Assembly (NCBI GenBank): GCA_033085395.1
Contig: JANQBS010000350.1
Location: 1 to 36,314 of the forward strand
DNA from: Xanthoparmelia taractica
Taxonomy: Eukaryota; Ascomycota; Lecanoromycetes; Lecanorales; Parmeliaceae
Reading direction: 5' to 3'
Length of the DNA: 36,314 nt
The translations under genes were made by a program, and so were the position numbers. This document shows positions 10,363 to 17,986 of this stretch, piece after piece (position 1 is the stretch's first letter; every line of letters starts with the position of its first letter). Under the pieces are notes generated by a model. The model did not search any database. It was given only the letters and a program-made list of their open reading frames with translations, and was not told the origin of the DNA.

Positions 10363-11768
10363 GAGTAGCTTAAAAGACGGTTATCCGAGAGCGTTCAATT
10401 TGCTCTATTACGTCCTCAAAGAAGGTGTGAAAAAAAAACGCATATTCTCACAGGCATGTATCTCGTCACAAGACAATTCCAGCGCTTCCAATATTCCGCA
10501 GCGAGCTTCTCGAGAGCGAGTGTACTTGGGAAAGGGGCCACATTTTCGAAACTCCTCCTTGCTATTAGAGCCCCATTCTCCTACACTTCTTGCCGCTTAC
10601 TTCTTCTCTGTGTTATTCTTTTGCTGACTTGTTCTCCCCTCAACAAGTACATACATTCACTTATTTACTCAATCGGCTGCGTTTACTCGCCTACCTACTC
10701 ATCGCTGTCCCCTCACTATCGTCTCATCATCTTATCAGCGTTCAATCGACGCTAGAGATACACTAGAAGCTATAACGAATTTTCCCTGCTCACTCTCACA
10801 AGAGTAACATCATCATTTTGCTGCCAGCTTATACAGAAAAGCCATCTCACCCCAGGCCCTAGTGTCGAAAAGTTACTCAGAGACGACGAGAGCCACTGCT
10901 GACTTAGGTATAGTTCAAGTTACTCACGTGTTCAAAAAGAGTGGGATAGATGACTCATGGTAAAGTTCTTGGATCCCACTCTACTGCGCCACAGTCAGGT
11001 TTAAGACCCTAACAATGTCTTCCATTTGTAACGAATCTTCCAGGTTAGGTTTGAACCAGGTACTGAACAGTCAACCGGGGTCGTTGCACGTCAGCTAGAC
11101 TTCAGCCATCAGTCGGTGGGTGCCGAAATGGCAACCCTTCGGTCGCAATTATCGATTATGCGTATAGCTAAGCGTTGGCGTTATCCAAGATCTTGACGCG
11201 GGAATCCGCGGAGGTCTGGCTTCGAGAAGCCGGTCACCCTTTTGAGGAAAATCGTTGGAACAGTGATGTGGAAAGCACGAATGACCGCATAGTATTCGGA
11301 ATCTTTGCGTTTTGGCATTCTACGTGGGGATTAACACGTCTTCGGGTCGCTCTTTTACGCCTTCAGTTCTGAATGGCATAGGGATACCAGGGAAATCTGG
11401 TTGTCGGCGAAGGCGCGAGTATTTGACGCCTGCAGTCAATGAGGATACAAGGGGCGGGAAAATAAGGTGAGCGACGCGATAGAATGACTGCCCATATGTG
11501 GGCATGATTTCATTAGTAGTTGATTGGACCAACGCATTATGCGTCAGGCGCAGATGTAGCGAGGAGTCTTCGCCGATCAATTCACTTACTCGCCTCGTCT
11601 ACACTCATCGCCTGCAAAGTTAAGGAGAGAGATTGTTCGCACCTGGGAGAAAGCCATAGAAGACGGTGGTGAGAAGAATGAAGCGGCTCTAGCAACCATG
11701 ACTACAAGGTTAGCAGCCTTGGTAAGCAGCGTCGGCCTATTAGCACGGGAGTTTAGAGTAGTGGAGAG
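10363..11768. other. Intergenic; one possible coding scrap abutting the hAT end
   Basis: Nothing recognised from 10363 to about 11580. A short perfect inverted repeat GAGTGGGAT...ATCCCACTC lies at about 10940-10982. From 11581 a plus-strand frame reads IVRTWEKAIEDGGEKN, then AALATMTTRLAALVSSVG and LLAREFRVVES. It looks like the start of a charged coiled coil and runs straight into the hAT terminus at 11769. This may be the truncated end of another gene, but the family is unknown. The frames at 11175-11372 (plus) and 11320-11580 (minus) match nothing. Confidence 0.35.
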
Positions 11769-12641
11769 CAGGGTTGGCGATAGTTGAAACAGTTGGTTTT
11801 GAGGCACCAACTGCACCAACTGTTTGATCTAGACCTAGAACTACACCAAATGTCTACATACAGAAACCAACTACCAACTGTCAGTTGAACTACCAATGAA
11901 GCAGTTTTGCTAGTCAATATATTGAATTTTCGCCGAGCAAGGCCCCTAAGGCCGATCCTAGTACTGCTATTAGCTATTTCATAGTCTATATAATAGATTA
12001 AACGTACTCTGCACACCCTTATCCGCCGACGTTCATATCGACTTCCTCTATAATCATATGTAGCTCTTCCTGCGTAAACAACTCCCAGTCGAAACCATAA
12101 CTTTAAACACTCGACAGCCTCGATCGTAGAGACGTTGAGTCTATAACGCTTGCCGCCTATGATGTTCTTTGCAGCAGAAAAGAGTCGTTCCACCTCGAAG
12201 GACACAGCTGAAATAGACAGAATATCAATGGCCATCCGTGATAACGAGGGGAATCGAGTCCGTTGGACGGTGTTGATCCACCATTCCAGGGCTGTAGATG
12301 TACCTATATCAGTGATACCCTCAGCAATGTAACGTACCTAGCTAGCCGGGCGACAGTTGCGATTTTTGGCCCATTTTCCAACTGTACTACAGAGCAACGA
12401 ATGCTATTCACGTACTATTTAGATACATATGCCACGGCCTGAAATACTGGCCAGATTGCAGCCCCCAGGCCTGCTACAGTACTACTACATTTCATCCAAA
12501 CTACCAGTGGACCAGTTGGTTTTCAGATCCAAACCACACCAACTGCCAACTGCCAGACCCCCAACTGCACCGTCAACTGCACCAACTAACGGGCTCAACT
12601 GTTGGTGGAACAGTTAGTTGGTTGCACTGTCGCCATCCCTG
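11769..12641. mobile_element. Short hAT element (873 bp) with CAGGG terminal repeats
   Basis: The left end is CAGGGTTGGCGATAGT (from 11769). The right end, on the opposite strand, is CAGGGATGGCGACAGT (to 12641), giving 16-bp terminal inverted repeats with two mismatches that start with the CAGGG typical of hAT elements. Inside both ends lie clusters of CAGTTGG/CCAACTG motifs (about 11790-11885 and 12490-12620), like the subterminal repeats bound by hAT transposases. The middle carries only the C-terminal dimerisation part of a transposase on the minus strand, so the element is an internally deleted, non-autonomous derivative. The flanking octamers (GTGGAGAG and ATTTTGGC) do not match, so no 8-bp target duplication is seen. 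The right end interrupts exon 3 of the DUF3723 gene. Confidence 0.75.
12083..12331 (-). pseudogene. hAT transposase fragment: C-terminal dimerisation region
   Basis: The minus frame reads TALEWWINTVQRTRFPSLSR, then MAIDILSISAVSFEVERLFS and AAKNIIGGKRYRLNVSTIEA, ending in VECLKLWFRLG. This is the hAT family C-terminal dimerisation domain (typically W-x-x-x-xxxxYPxLxxMAxDxLSIPxxSxxxERxFSxxxxxIxxxRxxLxxxxxExxxxLKxW). The catalytic DDE part and the BED zinc finger are absent; a stop lies just upstream at about 12340. The fragment sits wholly within the 873-bp CAGGG-ended element. Downstream of KLWFRLG the frame stays open to 11753 but no longer matches the family. Confidence 0.85.
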
Positions 12642-13580
12642 ATTTTGGCGTCTTCCGTCGACGTCCGTGGTGCTTTCAGCTCTATCGCTTTCATCGTCTC
12701 TTGATCCACCAGGAGCATGGCGTTTATATCTCTCTGAGGAAGTTTATATTGGACGTCTTTGATGTGTTTCAGGTAGCGGAGGATTTTCTATGGAGCGATC
12801 AGCAAACGTAGTACACAGGCGGGGGGTCCCATTTCACATCATCGCATTTCATGGCCATGATTGTGTGCAACGTGCTGATCCTCATCCCGCCCCAGAGCCC
12901 AGGAATCTCCAGGATCGCGTCGAAAGCGGCGGTTAGCTCATCGTGTCTGAAGAGCTGCTTGAGGCACCGATTCCCATGCCGGCTTAATCGACTCCACTAT
13001 CGCCGTTCAAAGCGCAAATTCCGTTGGAAATGATATTGACGAATCTTGCGGTAGATCTCGCCGTCGCTCGGCTTTTTTTCGTTGGCATATTCCTCGGCCA
13101 GATATATTCTCTGGCTGGGATGGAGGTCTATTCAAAGTATTCGTCAGAAGAGTTGTAATATAGAGTAACGACAGCTATACCTGCAATGTATATATCCACA
13201 GCCCACCACTCCAACCTCAACTCCTTCGCGGCCTGAATTCTATGAAGGCATTCCAACTGATAGCCGGCCGGAAAAACTAGCTCCGGATAGCCGCCCGGGG
13301 AATATTCAGTCAGTTGCCTTGCTGTGATCCCCGAAAATCGGATGGCAGCAAGAAGAGCCTGCTCTTCGATCACGGCAGGGACGTAATTACTGGCGTCAAG
13401 CCGCAGACACTCTTTCCAAAAGATGGACTTCAATCTCTCAATGCTCCCGCGGTCACGCTCGTACGGTCCGTTCGATCGAAAGCAGAGCGACTTCAGCCTG
13501 ACTCGGGCGGCTCCCTTATACTTAATATGTTTGTCTGTCTCAACTCTCGACTCTGCCTCTAAGACCGGAGCTCTCCTCAT
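12642..13580 (-). pseudogene. DUF3723 protein gene, one in-frame TAG and cut off by a hAT element
   Basis: Reading on the minus strand from ATG 13580 (the open frame extends up to 13724), exon 1 ends at 13181, exon 2 is 13127-12838 and exon 3 runs from 12787 into the hAT end at 12641. The introns (13128-13180, 12788-12837) are GT-AG and keep frame. The protein gives YKGAARVRLKSLCFRSNGPY, ECLRLDASNYVPAVI, YPELVFPAGYQLECLHRIQA, VDIYIAD, EEYANEKKPSDGEIYRKIRQ, RHDELTAAFDAILEIPGLWG, LRYLKHIKD and AMLLVDQETMKAIELKAP, the expected order of DUF3723. TAG at 12997-12999 replaces the first Trp of the RWWSRL segment (TGG to TAG). The C-terminal half is missing; the frame ends at TAA 12614-12616 inside the hAT repeat. 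DUF3723 has no known biochemical role but is a recurrent passenger gene of Starship giant transposons. Confidence 0.85.
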
Positions 13581-13892
13581 CTTAATAGATTTTGATAAGC
13601 GAAGGATCGAAAGGAGAAAAGAATAGAATGTATCAAGACGCAGGGAATGCTTTGGTTCCGAGAATATTATTCGGAGCCAGTCCTGGCCTTCAAAAGTGCC
13701 TCTCTCCATCCTATTTCCTTCCATCCTCTCCTCTTCTCATCCCTGACTAATTCTGTCTGATCTGAGTTTTAAATAGCAACTCGACCATTGCAAGACTCGT
13801 ATTCACTTTCGACGTCCCTCTGCTCAAGTCCACTTGCCCGCTACATCTAGTACTCCTACTCATTCGCTACATCATTCACTACGCAGTCGAGC
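13581..13892. promoter_or_regulatory. Divergent intergenic region between DUF3723 and pseudokinase genes
   Basis: About 310 bp separates the two divergent ATGs (13580 minus, 13893 plus), so it should hold both promoters. A TATA-like stretch (TTTTAAATAG) lies near 13768, about 120 bp before the plus-strand ATG, with pyrimidine-rich runs after it (about 13790-13865), as often seen upstream of fungal start codons. If the DUF3723 start is instead at 13724, the shared region shrinks to about 170 bp. This is position-based inference only. Confidence 0.3.
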
Positions 13893-15029
13893 ATGGCCTC
13901 CCGGAATCCCAACCGCGGCACCCAGTTCATGCTGGAAGGCCTGAAGTAACCCTCTTCACTCCCAGTGCCAGAAGGCCGTGTCGCAGAAGAGCAACAGCCG
14001 TCGCAGAACCGCCAGGATTTAAAGAAAAATGTACCGAAAAGAAAGAGATTCCTTTCTCCGTAGAAAGAGGGGTGGTGGGAATGCCTGGGGTCCGGCCGTA
14101 CGATTTTACATTGAAAGAGGCCTCTCCATGGGAAAGCTACTGGAGGATCTTTCAGCTCAAGTTCGATCGCTTCTTGACCGTTGCCGTCCGGAAAGAGCCC
14201 CTCCGCAAGTGTGTCATTGTGAAAACCTTTTCGGAGCGGAGCTCTCAGGAGGACATTCAGATGATCCATGGGATTCGGCACGACAAAATCGTGAACGTCC
14301 TCGAGACCTTTCGTTTCGAGGGCTCGTTCTACGTCGTCCTCGAGCGCATGGCCATTTGCCTGGTGCAGATCGTTGCTTCTCCTGCCTATCCCGGTGAGCA
14401 GGAACTGGCCGCCATACTAGACAGGTAGACCAAGGGGACATGAATCGAAGGAGCATATACTGACTACGATAGATACTTGGGGTTCTTGCCTACCTTGCCT
14501 CAGAAGGCCTGGAGCACGGGTCTTTGAGCTGCTCGACCATTCTTCTGAGCCCTGAAGGAGACGTCAAGATCGGTTGGTCTCTATCACTATCCTCGTCATA
14601 GCCGGTGTATCACGTGATGAAGTCCGGTCCTCCCGGAGAGCGGAACCTTACTGACTTGACCTGGCAGCGATCAAGAACGCTGCCGCTCGGTCGATCCGTC
14701 AGGCAACATTGGTGTCGGAGATATCAGGGCGCTGAGCAGGATCGTGATGGAATTGATGCAGAAATATGTCAAAGAGGACGGAGCCGTCGGGATCGAGAAT
14801 TTGGATCAATGGCCTCACGACTCTGCTGCCGTTGATTTTCTATCATTGACGACCTCCGCCAGTTCGGCGAAAGACTTGATGAAAGTGAGTCGGGGTTCTA
14901 TATTTGCAATCATTAATTGACGACTTCCAGCACCGCTTGCTTCAGTGTGATTGGCGGAAGGATTGGCTCGAATGGATGGTGGATTGGGCTGGAGTCTCCG
15001 CCTATAGACTCCACAAGCCAGCAGTATAA
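13893..15029 (+). pseudogene. Kinase-like (pseudokinase) gene, decayed
   Basis: ATG 13893 opens MASRNPNRGTQFMLEGLK, then TAA; the frame resumes with VPEGRVAEEQQPSQNRQDL. It shifts near 14030-14060 into VERGVVGMPGVRPYDFTLKE, CVIVKTFSERSSQEDIQM, IRHDKIVNVLETFRFEGSF and VVLERMAICLVQIVASP. After a GT-AG intron (14425-14472) comes VLAYLASEGLEHGSLSCSTI and LLSPEGDVKI. A second intron (14573-14667) leads to IVMELMQKYVKEDGAVG. A third (14885-14930) leads to LLQCDWRKDWLEWMVDWAG and TAA at 15027-15029. The kinase N-lobe Lys (VIVK) and C-lobe are recognisable, but the catalytic loop is HGSLSCSTILL instead of HRDLKxxNILL and the DFG position reads VKIG, so even the ancestor was probably a pseudokinase. 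The first two junctions lose frame by one base, so several indels plus TAA make this a pseudogene. Confidence 0.7.
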
Positions 15030-15545
15030 ACGGGTCCCGAGGCGGTGTTGGGCGCAGTGTATATAGACACGGGCGGGGACTTGAGAGCTTGCGACGCACT
15101 ATTGCGGCGGTTCGGAATCATAGATTGGGTGGAAACGGCGTTAAAGAAGGAGGTTCAGATCCGGCATCCGAAGGAGGAGGTTGGGGGTCTTGCCATGAAT
15201 GAAAAGGTAAGATATCGAGTATGGATCGAACATGACGATTGTATCGCTGGCTCAAGTGGAGAGTTAGTCAACGCAGGCAAAGAGAAGATTGATTTGGAAA
15301 AACGAAGATACCGGTGTAAGCTTTTCGTTGGCGAACAAGAGATTTGTAGTGTCCAGGGGTGGAATAGGATAGATGCTGAGACAGCAGCAGCGGACGAAGC
15401 AATCCGGACTCTCAAGGCCAAGTGGCCAGAAGTAACGGACACACTACATACATCTCCTGACCAGTCCACATTTTTGGAGGGTTATCTATCGCCGGTCAGC
15501 CTCACTGTTCTTAACGCTTGGGCACTGAAAAATCGGACTACGTGA
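15030..15545 (+). pseudogene. RNase III-like protein, 5'-truncated (end of RIII domain plus dsRNA-binding domain)
   Basis: Directly after the kinase stop, in the same frame, comes PEAVLGAVYIDTGGDLRACD. This is the end of an RNase III catalytic domain (EALxGAVYxDxGG). It continues through LLRRFGIIDW and RHPKEEVGGLAMNEKVRY. The segment VRYRVWIEHDDC...YRCKLFVGEQEICSVQG...AETAAADEAIRTLKAKW fits a double-stranded-RNA-binding fold (V-x-Y-x-V, F-x-V-x-x-x-x-x-x-G, then an AAxxAxxxAL-like helix). The stop is at 15543-15545. RNase III cleaves dsRNA in RNA processing or silencing. The signature ERLEFLGDxxL and the first acidic residues are missing, so no active enzyme can be made from this piece; the 5' part was not found nearby. 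The remaining frame has no internal lesion. Confidence 0.65.
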
Positions 15546-15814
15546 TTTCCTTAGCATTAGATTTTATTGAGTTTTTGACCAGACGGAAGTCAATGCAAGT
15601 TGGAGCGGGTTGCTGTGGGCTTTTCAGGCAGGTGTTCACAGCAGTTATTGAGGTCGAAGGCTTGATGGAGGAATGAAGAGTTGCAGTGGCGGAGTAGAAA
15701 GTTAAGAATTTTGGGTTGAGAGCCATAGTGGGCAGGAATACTTGCATTTCTTGCGTATGAAGATGAAAGAAATGCTTCACCGTTGCACGCCGTGGAATAG
15801 CAGAAAATTCTCTG

Positions 15815-17879
15815 CACTATCCCATCGGCTGGCAGGGTGCAATAAATAGGGGTTCAGCCCTACTCTCCGTCCCGCAACCATCAAAAAAAAAACAACGCGT
15901 CCACATCAAATAACAGCCACATAAATTAACACTATGCCTCGTAATAAGATGTTAAATGATTTAGATCACGTAAGGAAGGATCCTAAGCCTTCTGAGATCC
16001 CAAAAGAACGTCCCTTAAAGCCCTGGCCGTTGTCTAAGTATATATTAGTGAAGATTAAGCAGCCATAAATCAATAATCATAGTTAACTATCTAGTATCAT
16101 TGCTTCAAATAATCTTTATGTGATATTTAATTTGTTCTTTACTGATTAGACCATTGAAACACTCGTGCGTTATACAAATAAATACGCTTTTTTGAATCCT
16201 GGGCCTGAAACTTCGGATTTATATACCTAGTTCTTAATTATAATCAAAGAATTCCGAGCCTATTTGAGAGTGAATATTTGAATAAGTTTGCACATAGAGT
16301 CAAGTATTGAAGAGTTTTGAAATATCGATCCCCTAAAGAAGTCTATTTATAAGCAAGTTCTAAAGCATATTAGCGTTAAAAGATGGCAATAAATTAATAA
16401 ATTCTTTTATATTTCTAAGCCTTATCTAGGTTAGCAACTAGGCTAGCAAAAGACTTCGTTCGAGAAGTTAGAATTACTAAGTGATATCCTAAGATAGATT
16501 TTTAAGAAGCACTAAAAGACGAGTACTTACTTAACTGTAGATAAGATAATTCAGAGATTTATAAGCCGGGTCAAAGAAATCGTTAATATTCCTAGCAAAC
16601 CTACATTAAAGGGCTTCAAGATTTGGGTGCTAGCAAATTAGAGCTACGTTCTCGATTAAGTGTATTATGCTAAGGACCAAAATAAGAGCGAGGGACCTTA
16701 AGATATTTGCGATTATTGGACCAAGTGGCTAGGGTTCAATTAAACTCAGGCCGTGATTCTCGACTTGCTATCTCAACAAGATATTACTAAGAATTATTCT
16801 CATATCGTATAACTAGATAACTTATTCACGTCAGCTCGATTACTAGCACAACTAGATAATAAAGAATTTGAGACTGCTGAGACTATACGTATCACGAAAA
16901 CAAGTCGTGAAGAATTGAAGGTCAAAGAGGGTATTAAGATTCAATAGAAGCATTAAGAGCCTAATCGAGGCCTTAATTAGGGACTTGCAGACCTTAGAAT
17001 TAAGTAAAACTTCGTTCTAGAGTGGGGTAAGCTCTACGGGAGACTATTAAGTAATAAGAGAATAATAAAATTCGCCTAAAAAGATTAGAATGTGATTCTT
17101 TTTATAAGCACTGTATCGAATAATCGAAAAACAGTGAAACGTCTCCGTCGCAGATTAGTAAAAACAGCTATAAATGCACGTACTTCTCGTGCTATCTTTG
17201 AAGAAATAACTACAAAAGAGCTAAATATCCCCGAGTTTATTGATATATATAATCATTTCATGAACGAGATGAATTGTGCTAATTAATTGCGGTGTTACTA
17301 TAACACATAACGGGTACACGTTAAGAGTTGGAAATCACTATGGCATTTCTTATTGGATAGCACTATCGTAAATAGCTATCTTCTCTATTATTGTGTATCT
17401 AAATAGTCAAAATATTAGCCTAGAACTTACTACAGCCAGCGAGAATTTCGTGCTAAACTTGCCAGTCAATTATTCGAGCACTCGAAGCGACTCTCGGAAA
17501 GGCTCTATTCTATCAAGATCTCTCTGTCTATATAAGTCCATCCAACAGCTACTATAGATTATAGCAGGCTTATTCGTATAGAGAATAAGAATAAGGTATA
17601 CGTTTCTTGCTTGTGTGCTGAGAGAACTATTCCTTCGATACGGCCTAGAAAGGCACTGACGAAGTTGTCGAATAATTCGATTAGATCTCACGATATGGAT
17701 AAAAGGAAAAGGCGAGAGCGAGTCCTAAGGGTCCTATATGGCTGTAAGCTATGTGGGATTCATATATGTAATCATATAGGGTGCTGGAATGATCACATAG
17801 CTGCAATTCCAAGTATGTAGAATTTTGGTGGGGGATGCCAAGACTTATTGCACCCCAGGCGCCAGCCGATGGGATAGTG
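15815..17879 (+). mobile_element. piggyBac-type DNA transposon, full length but RIP-inactivated
   Basis: The ends form inverted repeats: CACTATCCCATCGGCTGGC at 15815 and the same 19 bp on the opposite strand ending at 17879. A second shared block, GGGTGCAATAA, lies a few bases further in on both sides. Between them is one transposase frame (15934-17820). The flanking tetramers (TCTG left, ATAA right) do not show the TTAA duplication expected for piggyBac, so either the outer bases have mutated or this lineage uses another target. The element is about 2.07 kb, a normal size for an autonomous copy. Stops at Gln and Trp positions on the coding strand point to C to T damage. Confidence 0.75.
15934..17820 (+). 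pseudogene. piggyBac transposase (DDE_Tnp_1_7 type), many TAA/TAG stops, no frameshift
   Basis: A single frame from ATG 15934 to TAG 17818-17820 contains more than a dozen stops yet no indel. Readable blocks in order: MPRNKMLNDLDHVRKDPKPS; FKIWVLAN; LDNLFTSARLLAQLDNKEFE; NFVLEWGKLYGRLLSNKR; LFISTVSNNRKTVKRLRRR; FIDIYNHFMNEMNCAN, then TAA, then LRCYYNT, then TAA, then RVHVKSWKSLWHFLLD and STIVNSYLL. These match piggyBac-like transposases: the LDNxFTS block with a catalytic Asp, and the D-x-YNxxMxxVDxADQLRxxYxTQR block. Both stops in the latter fall on the Gln of ADQLR and TQR, so CAA became TAA. The C-terminal Cys/His cluster YGCKLCGIHICNHIGCW fits the zinc-finger tail of the family. Inactive as it stands. 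Confidence 0.85.
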
Positions 17880-17986
17880 ATAAGATTCGACATTTAAGCT
17901 TCGTGTTCATATATCATATTCGATTCTTTCGAGATTATATTCCGCCCATGTTCCTAACATTATAGTCTGAGATTGGACCACGAGAA

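Noticed and set aside
11040..11085. tRNA-like B-box (GGTTTGAACC)
   Set aside because: No matching A-box, acceptor stem or anticodon arm can be drawn around it.
15815..17879. CACTA (EnSpm) assignment because termini start CACTA
   Set aside because: The transposase blocks (LDNLFTS, FIDIYNHFMNEMN, RVHVKSWKSLWHF) and Cys-rich tail are piggyBac-type; the CACTA start is coincidental.
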